Shown here one piece after another: positions 1-8,475 of a stretch of DNA of 61,511 nt; position 1 is the stretch's first letter; every line of letters begins with the position of its first letter. The DNA is from JAKBEU01 sp036172095 (GTDB taxonomy: Bacteria; Patescibacteriota; Microgenomatia; UBA1406; GWC2-37-13). The translations under genes and the position numbers were made by a program. The stretch is taken from assembly GCA_036172095.1 (NCBI GenBank), contig JAVHSH010000007.1, forward strand, positions 1-61,511, in the 5' to 3' direction. A model generated the notes under the pieces. It made no database searches, was not told the origin of the DNA, and worked only from the letters and a program-made list of their open reading frames with translations.

Positions 1-2
1 GT

Positions 3-959
3 TTGAAACAGATCCAGGATGATACGAATACAAAACTTGAAAAAATGAGGGAAACGGTTGATGAAAAACTTCATAAGACGCTTGAGTCAAGATTGGCTGA
101 ATCATTCAGGACTGTTCAGACTCAACTTGAGCAAGTGCATAAGGGGCTTGGCGAAATGCAGACGCTTGCAGTTGGCGTCGGGGATCTTAAAAAAGTGCTG
201 ACTAACGTAAAGACACGCGGTGTTATGGGAGAAATCCAATTGGCAAACATAATTGAAGATTTACTCACTTCAGAACAATATGAAAAGAACGTAAAGACAA
301 AAAAAGATAGTAGCGACCTTGTCGAATTTGCCATCAAACTCCCAGGAGATGAAAGTGGCCCTGTTTATCTTCCTATCGACTCCAAATTTCCAACCGAAAA
401 TTATATAGCACTCCTTAATTCCTATGAACTAGGCGACCCTGTTCAAGTCGCGACATTCTCAAAAAAACTTCAAGATGATATCGAGTCGTTTGCAAAAGAT
501 ATTCATGATAAATACATCGATGTACCCCATACAACTGAGTTCGCTATATTATTCCTTCCAACGGAAGGGCTCTATGCGGAGATTGTCCGAAAAACAGATT
601 TGATACAAAAACTACAGAATAAATATCATGTGAACGTTGCTGGTCCCTCCACACTCGCATCTTCACTCAGCGGATTCAGGATGGGATTTAGAACATTGAT
701 GATTGAAAAACAATCAAGCAAGGTGTGGAAAGTGCTTGGCGAAGTAAAGACTGAGTTTAAACAGTTCGAGACCGTCCTTTCCAATGCTCAGAAGAAAATC
801 AGGCAAGCTGACTCCGATCTCGATCTGTTAGTTGGAACCCGTACAAAACAGATGCAAAAACGTCTTAAGGATGTGGAAGAGTTGCCAAGTGGTGAACCGG
901 AACTTGTCATTGATTCAGGAAATCTTAATCCACTGTTTGACTCTGAACAGACGGCATAA
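3..959 (+). CDS. rmuC: RmuC-family DNA recombination protein (5' partial)
   Basis: The reading frame is open at the window edge, so the true start lies upstream; the visible part is about 318 residues. RmuC proteins are membrane- or coiled-coil-anchored, PD-(D/E)XK-nuclease-like proteins that limit rearrangements at inverted repeats. Seen here: an amphipathic coiled-coil beginning (about residues 1-60), the family hallmark KTRGVMGEIQL around 70-80, LPIDSKFPTENY around 123-134, and FLPTEG near 183, matching the conserved VDAKFP and VPTE blocks of the family. The tail is acidic and not conserved. It is followed 106 bp later by era on the same strand. The family assignment is firm; the exact role in this organism is inferred. 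Confidence 0.9.
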   Translation: MKQIQDDTNTKLEKMRETVDEKLHKTLESRLAESFRTVQTQLEQVHKGLGEMQTLAVGVGDLKKVLTNVKTRGVMGEIQLANIIEDLLTSEQYEKNVKTKKDSSDLVEFAIKLPGDESGPVYLPIDSKFPTENYIALLNSYELGDPVQVATFSKKLQDDIESFAKDIHDKYIDVPHTTEFAILFLPTEGLYAEIVRKTDLIQKLQNKYHVNVAGPSTLASSLSGFRMGFRTLMIEKQSSKVWKVLGEVKTEFKQFETVLSNAQKKIRQADSDLDLLVGTRTKQMQKRLKDVEELPSGEPELVIDSGNLNPLFDSEQTA

Positions 960-1065
960 GCGCTGCTCCACATACCAATATTTTGAGTCTTTTTCCCTAT
1001 CAATTGCTCCTCGATGGGCGAAATACTGCCGACCAGGAAGGGGTTTCATCTGGTACAATAGAGCT

Positions 1066-1947
1066 ATGGAAGAAGGTGTGAAAAAGAGCGGTAAAGTGCT
1101 CTTAATTGGAAGACCGAATGTCGGAAAATCGACTTTTTTGAATAATCTTATTGGACAAAAAGTGGCGATTACCTCCCCAAAGGCCCAAACGACCAGATTT
1201 CCCATCAAAGCGCTTCTTGAAGAGGAAAGAGGAACTATAGTTTTTATCGATACGCCTGGGATTTTTGCGAAAGCAGAGGACAAATTGTCAAAAAAAATTA
1301 ACCAAAATACCCTTTCAGTCATCCATGAGGATGTTGATGTGGTTATTTATATGGTTGATCATACGAGAAGAAGAGATTTTGAAGAGTCGAAAGTGCTTGG
1401 AATTGTAAGAAAGATCGATAAACCGAAGATTCTTGTCATCAATAAAATAGATAAGAAAGAAGACTCATATCTCGCCCAGTATGAATTCATGAAGGAAGAG
1501 TTTAAGGATTCATTCGAAATTTCAGCACTCCATAGCATGCATATGGGACCTCTCCTTACTCGTCTTTTTGAGCTCCTTCCTGAAAAAAAAGAGGGTGAAC
1601 TCCTTGAACATGTAAATCCCTATCCAGTCATGAATATTGATAGTAAGACTTTTGTTGCGGAGCTCATTAGAGAAAAGGTGTTCCTTATGATGGGTGAAGA
1701 AATCCCCTATACATCGACCGCTGTTGTTGATGATATCAAGAATAGGTCAAATAATCTTACCTATGTAAAAGCACGAATTCTTACGACAGAGACGAGATAT
1801 AAACGAATGATTATCGGGAGTGAAGGACGAAAGATTAAGGAAATTGGGAGTTATGCTCGAAAAGAGATAGCGCTCGCTATCGGCAAAAAAGTATTTCTGG
1901 ATTTGACTGTCGAAGTCGATCCTCACTGGCAGGAATTATATAGCTAA
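1066..1947 (+). CDS. era: GTPase Era
   Basis: Ribosome-assembly GTPase that binds 16S rRNA near its 3' end during 30S maturation. The protein is 293 residues, a normal Era length. Motifs: G1 GRPNVGKST (15-23), switch region AQTTRFP, G3 DTPG, G4 NKID, and a C-terminal KH domain with IIGSEGRKIKEIG. An in-frame extension upstream to 832 lies inside rmuC and lacks Era homology, so the ATG at 1066 is chosen. It sits 6 nt after a TACAAT box (1054-1059) without a Shine-Dalgarno sequence. The stop overlaps the end of the convergent gltX by 12 bp. Confidence 0.95.
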   Translation: MEEGVKKSGKVLLIGRPNVGKSTFLNNLIGQKVAITSPKAQTTRFPIKALLEEERGTIVFIDTPGIFAKAEDKLSKKINQNTLSVIHEDVDVVIYMVDHTRRRDFEESKVLGIVRKIDKPKILVINKIDKKEDSYLAQYEFMKEEFKDSFEISALHSMHMGPLLTRLFELLPEKKEGELLEHVNPYPVMNIDSKTFVAELIREKVFLMMGEEIPYTSTAVVDDIKNRSNNLTYVKARILTTETRYKRMIIGSEGRKIKEIGSYARKEIALAIGKKVFLDLTVEVDPHWQELYS

Positions 1948-3324
1948 AATTCGCTTGATACACTCTTCTTTTCCTAACAGTTCCATAGACTCGTTTAGAG
2001 GTGGTGAGATTTTCTTTCCGGTAATTGCTACTCTTAACATTTGGAAGAACTCGCTGTTTTTCAGGCCGGACTCTCTTGCGACCCCCATCATAACGTCTCC
2101 TATTTGTTGAGCAGAAAATTCGCTCACCATTTCTAGTGAACTCACCACTTTGGTTAGGATATCTTTTTTACCTTGGATGTCAACTTCATATGTTGTGGGG
2201 GCTTTGAATAGAAACTCCGTCAGGGGGAGATAATCTGACAGCTTTTTCATACGTTCTCTCACTAAGGGAATGCTTTTCTCAATTAACCTAGTATCATATG
2301 TAGCACCGATATATTCTTGAACTTTTAACTTTAAACTTTCTACTTTCAACTGTCGAATGTATTCTCCGTTCATCCATTCAAGTTTAATTTGATCGAAAAC
2401 GGGGGCAGTTGTCTGTATATCTTTGATATCGAATACGCGAATATATTCGCTCAAATCAAATATTTCCTTCCCTTCTGGATGGCTCCACCCCATTAACGAT
2501 AGATAATTAAGGAGCACTTCTTTAAATATCCCTTTTTCAATATAATCCGAAGCCCATACAGGATTTTTTCTTTTTGATAGTTTTGATTTGTCTGGATTGC
2601 GAAGGAGAGATACATGTCCAAACTCAGGCGGTTTCCAACCGAACGCCTCATATAGGATGATGTGTTTTGGTGTTGAGGGCAACCATTCCTCGCCACGCAA
2701 GACATGCGATATCTCCATTAAATGGTCATCGACAACAACTCCTAAGTGGTATGTGGGAAATCCATCTGACTTCAGAAGGACCTGATCATCGATACTTGAG
2801 CTCTGGAAACGAACTTCGCCTCGGATTAAATCTTTGAATACTATCTCTGTTTCTGGAACGAGAAGGCGCACGACATATTTCATTCCCTGTTCTATCTCTT
2901 TTTTAACTTCTTCTTGTCTCTTAAGGCAGTGTCTGTCATATTTTGGGATATGCTTTTCCTCTTGTTGTTTTTTCCGCATATCATTCAATCGTTCTGGGGT
3001 ACAGGTACAATAATACGCTTTCCCTTTTTCTATCAATTCTAACGCATATTTTTTATAGATATCCAATCGCTCTGATTGGCGATATGGCGCAAAAGGTCCA
3101 CCGACAACTGGAGATTCGTCTGCGACAATACCTAAATCTTGAAGTGTTTTGAGCATTTTCTCTTCTCCTCCCGGCACAAGTCTTGTCCTATCAGTATCTT
3201 CTATGCGGATAATAAACTGTCCATTATTTTTTTTTGCCCATGCATAGTTCATCAAGGCAGTTGCGACACTACCGATATGAACATCTTTTCCTGTGGGGGA
3301 TGGGGCTATGCGAGTTCGTATCAT
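1936..3324 (-). CDS. gltX: Glutamyl-tRNA synthetase
   Basis: Class I aminoacyl-tRNA synthetase that charges tRNA-Glu. The 462 residues fit the family. The HIGH-type motif reads HIGS near residue 16 in PTGKDVHIGSVATALMNYAW, and the KMSKS-type loop reads KLSKRK near 243. The helix after WMNGEYIR carries QLKVESLKLKVQ (about 325-336), encoded by a heptanucleotide repeat (2330-2360) that is also found in an intergenic region, so the gene seems to have absorbed a repeat in frame. TATAAT (3332-3337) lies 7 nt before the ATG. It follows the VirB4-like gene by 15 bp but probably has its own promoter. Confidence 0.95.
   Translation of the reverse strand: MIRTRIAPSPTGKDVHIGSVATALMNYAWAKKNNGQFIIRIEDTDRTRLVPGGEEKMLKTLQDLGIVADESPVVGGPFAPYRQSERLDIYKKYALELIEKGKAYYCTCTPERLNDMRKKQQEEKHIPKYDRHCLKRQEEVKKEIEQGMKYVVRLLVPETEIVFKDLIRGEVRFQSSSIDDQVLLKSDGFPTYHLGVVVDDHLMEISHVLRGEEWLPSTPKHIILYEAFGWKPPEFGHVSLLRNPDKSKLSKRKNPVWASDYIEKGIFKEVLLNYLSLMGWSHPEGKEIFDLSEYIRVFDIKDIQTTAPVFDQIKLEWMNGEYIRQLKVESLKLKVQEYIGATYDTRLIEKSIPLVRERMKKLSDYLPLTEFLFKAPTTYEVDIQGKKDILTKVVSSLEMVSEFSAQQIGDVMMGVARESGLKNSEFFQMLRVAITGKKISPPLNESMELLGKEECIKRILAI
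2328..2361 (-). repeat. Heptanucleotide (GTTGAAA-like) repeat inside gltX
   Basis: On the minus strand the segment reads as consecutive 7-mers GTTGAAA, GTAGAAA, GTTTAAA, GTTAAAA. Seven-base units keep the frame only every third unit, and the result here is a Leu/Lys-rich peptide in frame with gltX. The same 7-mer family occurs at 6644-6670 and, in inverse orientation, at 6711-6740. Confidence 0.6.
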
Positions 3325-3331
3325 GGAGATA

Positions 3332-3337
3332 ATTATA
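3332..3337 (-). promoter_or_regulatory. -10 box for gltX, leaderless type
   Basis: TATAAT on the minus strand, with 7 nt between its last base and the gltX ATG. A transcript starting at the usual distance would begin at or next to the start codon. No clear -35 hexamer is visible. Confidence 0.6.
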
Positions 3338-3339
3338 CC

Positions 3340-5076
3340 TTATTCGATGAGAGCCTTCTCTTCATCGGAGGCAATTCCCCTAAACCCGACATGGGACTGT
3401 CCTGCGAAGAACAGTCCTTCACCAACACCGGCTGATAGAAGGAAATGTTTTTCTCCTCCGGTGAGATAAAATGTATCTGTGATTTTATCAACTGCTGCGG
3501 TAGATTGTTTAAGAATAATCTGCATAGAAGAATTTGTGACTATCGCCTTTCCTTCTTCCGTTGCTAAAAAGTCCTCTACATCTTGTGTGATGGTTGTGAG
3601 ACCAAGATGATACTTTCGTGCGCGTTTCGCAAAATTGTGGAGGTATGCACCGGAATCTTTATGTTTTATCAGATACCACGCCTCATCAACGATGAGTACG
3701 CGTTTTTTCTTGTCTTGCCTGACTCTATTCCATATATAGTCAAGTACTATATACATCGCGACTGGGCGTAGATTCTCTTCAAGATCTCGAATACCAAAAA
3801 CGGTAAAGTGGTTTTTGATGTCAAAGTTCGATTTCTGGTTGAAAATACCAGCAGCCGAACCCATGACAAATTTTTCCAGTCTATTTGCCATTTCTTTTGC
3901 TTCCGGTGTTTCCATACCCATAAAGACCTTATATAAATCTTCAAGGAGTGGTGCGGGATTTCTGAACGTCGCAGGATCTTGTGTGATACCTACATTTCGA
4001 TAGGTCATGACAAGTGCCCTATCCAACATTGCATCTTGTGCTGGTGAAATATCGTCTCCCATAATAACCTTTATAAGAGAATGAAGATCAAGAATCTTAT
4101 TGGATAGTTCATCAGCCTCGTTTGTTTCACTAATAAGATCAAAAGGGTTTATTTTATATTGTGATGTCGTTGAAAACACCACAAACTCCCCGCCCATGGA
4201 TTGAGTGAGTTTTTGATATTCATTTTCCGGATCAAGGATGATGACATCCGTTCCCATCATAAGGAGTCGAAGCGCCTCCATTTTTACAAAGAAACTTTTT
4301 CCACCTCCTGATTTACCTAGAATGACTGAGTTTGCATTTTCTAAAGTAAACCGATCGAAAATAATAAGACTTCCATCGTGTTGGTTCATTCCATATAGAA
4401 TCCCTTCATTTCTGGTGAGAGCTGCAGTTGAAAATGGAAAGGTTGTTGCAAGGGACGTTGTATCCATATTCCTCCAAACTTGCAGTTTGTCGGAAAACAT
4501 GGGAACGGTTGACTTGAATCCTTCTTCTTGCTCCAATGTCGCTTGTTTTGCAATGATGAGGATTGATGAGAGGGAGGAGTCTACTTCTTTTGTCAGATTG
4601 TCAAGCTCCTCTTTAGAGTCTGCTGGAATCGTGATATAAAGACCGAATTGGAAGAAGCGCTCGCTCCCCTTCGCAAGCTCAGCTTGAAGTGAGAGGGCAT
4701 CATCAAGTGCAACTTGTGTTGTGGGATCCACCACCTTTCCCGCTTTAATTTCAGATTCAATTGATGCTTCCATTTCCGCAATCTTTCGCTTCAATTCATC
4801 CAACACTGTTTTGGACTCTGTTGGATATATATACATTGATATATAGAGAGGTCGGTCAAAGGTAATTAAAGAATAAAGCCAATTTGCGGACACATAGCGA
4901 GGATACGCTGTTACAAAAAGGGTACGATAATATTTTTCATCAATCTTTAGATGATTGAAGTCTGTTTCAATAAAGGAGGGAGCGATCATGTCCTTGATGG
5001 AGACCGCCCCTTGCGCAAGTACATTCCCCACATTTTGTACACCTGTTGGGATTGCTACATTTTTTGATCCTGCCAT
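3340..5076 (-). CDS. VirB4/TraC-type secretion ATPase (C-terminal ATPase part)
   Basis: Hexameric cytoplasmic ATPase that powers type IV secretion or conjugation machines. The 578 residues contain Walker A GKSGGGKS (254-261), DPENEYQKL (282-290), Walker B VLIVDEAWYL (460-469), and TTITQDV (494-500), all typical of VirB4/CagE/TrbE. Residues 1-220 are the VirB4 N-terminal region. The full family is usually about 800 residues; here the first part is a separate gene (5078-5731), with 1 bp between them. That split arrangement with PrgI upstream recurs in Patescibacteria. Transfer substrate and partner are unknown. Confidence 0.88.
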   Translation of the reverse strand: MAGSKNVAIPTGVQNVGNVLAQGAVSIKDMIAPSFIETDFNHLKIDEKYYRTLFVTAYPRYVSANWLYSLITFDRPLYISMYIYPTESKTVLDELKRKIAEMEASIESEIKAGKVVDPTTQVALDDALSLQAELAKGSERFFQFGLYITIPADSKEELDNLTKEVDSSLSSILIIAKQATLEQEEGFKSTVPMFSDKLQVWRNMDTTSLATTFPFSTAALTRNEGILYGMNQHDGSLIIFDRFTLENANSVILGKSGGGKSFFVKMEALRLLMMGTDVIILDPENEYQKLTQSMGGEFVVFSTTSQYKINPFDLISETNEADELSNKILDLHSLIKVIMGDDISPAQDAMLDRALVMTYRNVGITQDPATFRNPAPLLEDLYKVFMGMETPEAKEMANRLEKFVMGSAAGIFNQKSNFDIKNHFTVFGIRDLEENLRPVAMYIVLDYIWNRVRQDKKKRVLIVDEAWYLIKHKDSGAYLHNFAKRARKYHLGLTTITQDVEDFLATEEGKAIVTNSSMQIILKQSTAAVDKITDTFYLTGGEKHFLLSAGVGEGLFFAGQSHVGFRGIASDEEKALIE

Positions 5077-5077
5077 A

Positions 5078-5731
5078 TTAGTTATTACTCATCACCACAT
5101 CAGTATAGGTGTCAATTGGCGCTAACATTCTCCCCGTAGCCGACGGATTATATAAATTGTAAAATAATTCTGTTAATTCTTGCTTCTGCATGACATTTGC
5201 TCGTAATCCGATTTTTGCAAGCAGTCTCAATAAATGATCTCTTTTTGGATAGAGAGATGTCTTTGCTCGAGCAATCACGTATTCTTTCTTTAAACCGCTC
5301 CCTACCCCACTTATCCCTATTTCCAGGGGAGAAAATGGGACAACAAAGTAAAACTTTTTTTCGAGGACCGAATTTTTTTTCACGATAGATTTTATGAACT
5401 CCTTATAACTCCCGAGCCGTGTCTTCATGAGATCATCCTTACTTACATTCGAAACCGAATCGACGTATTCGAGATAGGAGGAAATATCCATTTTTTTAGA
5501 AAGTATAAGGATTTGTATCGGAAATGAAAGCGAGTTGAGGAGACCGGCGTATGAATAGATAATGGACGACTGCTCCTCAGCTGATAGAAGCCAGAAATTG
5601 ACAGCTCCAACGCTGATGACAACAGCCGCGGAAAAATCTTTTAACAATATAACATCATCCTTTATGTCTTCTATTTCCGTAAAAGACTGTGTTGATGATT
5701 TAATCGGTGATGTTGGTTTGGTGACTGGCAT
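5078..5731 (-). CDS. TraC-like N-terminal component of the VirB4 pair
   Basis: 217 residues without transmembrane segments. It starts with a short Ser/Thr/Pro-rich region followed by an alpha/beta domain containing IEDIKDDVILLKDFSAAVV, LLSAEEQSSIIYSYAGLLN and SFPIQILILSKK. This is the pattern of the TraC-like domain that precedes VirB4 ATPases in Patescibacteria and Gram-positive conjugation loci. It lies 6 bp after the PrgI gene and 1 bp before the ATPase gene, so the three genes form an operon. It presumably couples the membrane protein PrgI to the ATPase; this is inferred from position and domain order. Confidence 0.75.
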   Translation of the reverse strand: MPVTKPTSPIKSSTQSFTEIEDIKDDVILLKDFSAAVVISVGAVNFWLLSAEEQSSIIYSYAGLLNSLSFPIQILILSKKMDISSYLEYVDSVSNVSKDDLMKTRLGSYKEFIKSIVKKNSVLEKKFYFVVPFSPLEIGISGVGSGLKKEYVIARAKTSLYPKRDHLLRLLAKIGLRANVMQKQELTELFYNLYNPSATGRMLAPIDTYTDVVMSNN

Positions 5732-5737
5732 AGAAAA

Positions 5738-6622
5738 CTATAATAACTCTTTTGAAAATATATCTATCGACTTTGTGTTAATATCTTGGATGGCTATTTT
5801 CATTGTATCAAATAAGTAGGAGTTCTTTGAATCCTTAATCTCAAATATATAATCACCGCTTGGTAATGGGTTGAATGTGGCAAATATCCCATGCTGATTT
5901 GTTTTTAATAGGCGGACCGGAGTATTCTGTTGGTTCTTTACGTATATAAGGATGCCTGGAAGCGGAATATGCTTTCCGTTCTTTATTGTCCCTATAAAAA
6001 ATGGTTTCTTGTCCGTTTGAGGAATTGGCATCGGTTGAGGTGTGGCTGTTTGTTGAACTGGCGGTTGTGGAGCGACTGAAGATGTAAATACATCAATAAT
6101 TTGTTGGGCAGTCTTCGGTGGGGCTGAGATGTTTTCAATCACCGGAGCTGTGACCGTTTGGGGCACAATCTTATCCTGAAAACTCTGTTGTATCTGTTTT
6201 TTTTGCGGATTTGGTTGGACTGTTTGTTTTGTTTTTGCTAAATACGCGGCAAGCATCTGTTGTGATTCGATATGAGCCATGACATGATGGGGATCTGCGA
6301 CATAATAGAGGTTTTGTAAGAGCGTGATTGGTTGATTATGCTTATGGTATGTATACTGGGTCGGTGAGTTCAGTCGCTTCCAGATATTTTTTATCCACAC
6401 ATCAAGTGGCCTATCCTGTATCGGGACGAATGCAAGGGCTATCCCTAAAAATCCTACCGCAAGACCTAAAATAATATTGAGAAGAGGTATGGGGAATATC
6501 ATGAAAATGATATAGCCCGCTGGCGCAAAAATGACAAGATATAAGAACTGCTTCAGGGTCATAAACCCTATAAGTTTGAATTCAAACGAGGTAATCTGTC
6601 GCGGAATAGCATGCTGCTCCAT
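5738..6622 (-). CDS. PrgI-family protein with C-terminal transthyretin-like domain
   Basis: 294 residues. The N-terminus AIPRQITSFEFKLIGFMTLK followed by two transmembrane helices (about 22-66) and FVPIQDRPLDVWI is the PrgI signature, the VirB3-like inner-membrane subunit of Gram-positive and CPR type IV systems. A Gln/Pro-rich linker (about 135-205) leads to a beta-sandwich (about 207-290) with PLPGILIYVKN, TNQHGIFATFNPLPSGDYIF, matching carboxypeptidase-regulatory/Cna-B-like folds. The same fold recurs in five surface paralogues in this window. TATACT (6629-6634) lies 6 nt before the ATG. First gene of the PrgI-TraC-VirB4 operon. Confidence 0.85.
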   Translation of the reverse strand: MEQHAIPRQITSFEFKLIGFMTLKQFLYLVIFAPAGYIIFMIFPIPLLNIILGLAVGFLGIALAFVPIQDRPLDVWIKNIWKRLNSPTQYTYHKHNQPITLLQNLYYVADPHHVMAHIESQQMLAAYLAKTKQTVQPNPQKKQIQQSFQDKIVPQTVTAPVIENISAPPKTAQQIIDVFTSSVAPQPPVQQTATPQPMPIPQTDKKPFFIGTIKNGKHIPLPGILIYVKNQQNTPVRLLKTNQHGIFATFNPLPSGDYIFEIKDSKNSYLFDTMKIAIQDINTKSIDIFSKELL

Positions 6623-6628
6623 ATATTC

Positions 6629-6634
6629 AGTATA
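6629..6634 (-). promoter_or_regulatory. -10 box for the PrgI-TraC-VirB4 operon
   Basis: TATACT on the minus strand, 6 nt before the PrgI ATG; leaderless-type spacing, no Shine-Dalgarno sequence between box and start. Confidence 0.55.
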
Positions 6635-6643
6635 ACGAAGATA

Positions 6644-6740
6644 GCTGAAAGTTGAAAGCTGAAAGTTGAAGGCAAAGAAAAAAGCTATCAGAAAGTCATT
6701 TAGACTCCCCTTTAGCTTTAATCTTTAAACTTTTAGTTGC
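6644..6740. repeat. Inverted pair of heptanucleotide repeats
   Basis: 6644-6670 reads as GCTGAAA/GTTGAAA units in direct orientation; 6711-6740 carries related units (TTTAGCT, TTAATCT, TTAAACT, TTTAGTT) in inverse orientation. Together they could form a long imperfect stem between the stop of ribosomal protein S1 and the PrgI promoter. The same unit family is found inside gltX. Confidence 0.6.
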
Positions 6741-6743
6741 TTA

Positions 6744-7814
6744 TTATCTATAAGTCACTGGTTTTTCTTTTTGGGTAAGAACCAAGCTCATTTTTCTTGA
6801 ACGTTTATCTACTTTTTCGATATAAGCCTTGATCTTGTCACCCATCTTGAGATTTTCTTTTCCGGTAAGTTTGCTTATGTGGATAAGGCCCTCTACTCCA
6901 GGCGTAAGACGGACAAAATATCCATATCTTTCTTGACGAACCACTTCTCCTTCAACTTCCTTGTCTTGTGGGTAGCTTTCCTCAATCTTTTCCCATGGAT
7001 CAAGGGTGAGTCTCTTTATGGAGAGGTTTAATTTGAGGTCCTGATTGTTCTTTTCGACAACTGATACATTGATATCATCGCCAACTTTTGCATATCCTGA
7101 TGGACTCATGACTTTTTCCCATGAGATTTCTGAGATATGAATAAGACCTTCAACACCGGCAACTTCACAGAAGATGCCAAATTCTGAAACACCAAGCACT
7201 TTTGCCTTATATGTCTTGCCTATTTCAATCTTTTCAAACTCTTCATGAAGTTGTTTTTGAGAAATATTGAGTGCTGCAACTTTTTGGGAAACAACCAATC
7301 TGTTTTTCTTTTCATCAACTTCGAGAATTTTAACTTTAATCTTTTGTCCGCTTAATTTTTCTGGATTGTTCAAAAAATTTTCAGTTAATTGGATTTTTGG
7401 GATGACTCCTCGAATTCCCATAAAATCAACGAAAACACCGCCTTTTCCATATTCTCCACACATAACCTCTATTTCTTCTTCTTTATCTTTCTTTCCTTTC
7501 AATATATCCCATTTTCCTTGTTCAAAAAATTTCCTCATCGATACGACTGGATATCCTTCTTTTGATTCTTCAGCAATGATACGTACATGTGCTGTTTGAC
7601 CTTCCTTTAAATAGGGAAGATAGGTTGAAATTTCTTTTAATTCTTTCTCGCCGAGAAGAGCATATGCTTTTGCTCCGATATCAAAAAGGACGTTCTTTCG
7701 GGAGAGCGAGATGATAATAGCCTCGATATCTGCATTTTTCTTTACGCGTGCAAATGGCGCTTTCTGGAGGAGAGCCTCCATGGGGTTTGTTTGAGTTGTT
7801 GTTTTTTTCTTCAT
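6744..7814 (-). CDS. rpsA: Ribosomal protein S1 (four S1 domains)
   Basis: mRNA-binding protein of the 30S subunit. The 356 residues contain four S1/OB repeats: about 22-92, 105-175 (GEYGKGGVFVDFMGIRGVIP), 193-265 (GVSEFGIFCEVAGVEGLIHI) and 280-350 (GYFVRLTPGVEGLIHI). E. coli S1 has six; four is common in other phyla. Unlike most genes here it has a purine-rich leader (AAGGAGAAAGG, about 7823-7833 on the minus strand) and no TATAAT box right at the start. The basic N-terminal segment is specific to this protein. Confidence 0.92.
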   Translation of the reverse strand: MKKKTTTQTNPMEALLQKAPFARVKKNADIEAIIISLSRKNVLFDIGAKAYALLGEKELKEISTYLPYLKEGQTAHVRIIAEESKEGYPVVSMRKFFEQGKWDILKGKKDKEEEIEVMCGEYGKGGVFVDFMGIRGVIPKIQLTENFLNNPEKLSGQKIKVKILEVDEKKNRLVVSQKVAALNISQKQLHEEFEKIEIGKTYKAKVLGVSEFGIFCEVAGVEGLIHISEISWEKVMSPSGYAKVGDDINVSVVEKNNQDLKLNLSIKRLTLDPWEKIEESYPQDKEVEGEVVRQERYGYFVRLTPGVEGLIHISKLTGKENLKMGDKIKAYIEKVDKRSRKMSLVLTQKEKPVTYR

Positions 7815-7877
7815 GTTTTTTTACCTTTCTCCTTGCGGAACCTAAACTATATCAAAAAAGTGTCAAAAAAACAAGGC

Positions 7878-8402
7878 TTATAAGTGAGAGAGCTCGTCTG
7901 CAACGCGCTGATTGAGGTCTATGAGGGCATTCAGAATCTCCTCATCTTGTCCTTGAGGGAGCATCTTTGCTATTTCCTGGATGATTTCCCTATGTTTAGT
8001 ATTACTTAATTTAAGGGTGTAGATAAACTGTTCGCTGGCTGAAGTTCCCTGCTTTTTAGAAGAAGCCAGGAGTGGTGGAATACGAAGAGCCCGTTCTTCA
8101 GCATCCGCCAACACCTCAACAGATTGGCGTGTCTTTCCCTTTTCGGCAAGAATAATCGCAATATGAGCTCGTTTATCGGAAGATACTAATAAAAATTCTG
8201 CTTTTTGGATGTAATCACGAGTGAGAAACTCCTTTATCTGATCCCTCAATTGTTTGAAGAAATAAAGAGGGTTTTCAGGTGTGATTCCCGCATAGGGAAG
8301 TTCATAAATGACCGTCCCATTTTTGATTAGGTCCTTGGGAGTAGCAGCCTGCACCGCTCCAATAAGAAAAAGACCACATAAAACCAAAACAGCTTTTTTC
8401 AT
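7878..8402 (-). CDS. Secreted DUF5667-type protein
   Basis: 174 residues. It has a signal peptide (MKKAVLVLCGLFLIGAVQAA), then ITPENPLYFFKQLRDQIKEF and helical repeats (KAEFLLVSSDKRAHIAIILAEKG), the pattern of DUF5667 proteins that start with P.SPLYFLK.L. Function unknown; probably extracytoplasmic and all-helical. The ATG at 8402 is preferred over the one at 8432 because it begins the signal peptide and lies 5 nt after TACAAT (8408-8413). It is divergent from the cohesin-like gene at 8476. Confidence 0.7.
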   Translation of the reverse strand: MKKAVLVLCGLFLIGAVQAATPKDLIKNGTVIYELPYAGITPENPLYFFKQLRDQIKEFLTRDYIQKAEFLLVSSDKRAHIAIILAEKGKTRQSVEVLADAEERALRIPPLLASSKKQGTSASEQFIYTLKLSNTKHREIIQEIAKMLPQGQDEEILNALIDLNQRVADELSHL

Positions 8403-8475
8403 ACTATATTGTACCACAAGCCTCATCTTCATCTTGCACTCTGGCTAAAATAATATTATAGTTGTAAATATAAGT

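Noticed and set aside
3340..5731. The VirB4 gene pair as one frameshifted gene
   Set aside because: The downstream gene starts with its own ATG 1 bp after the stop of the first, both proteins have complete domains, and this split is common in Patescibacteria loci.
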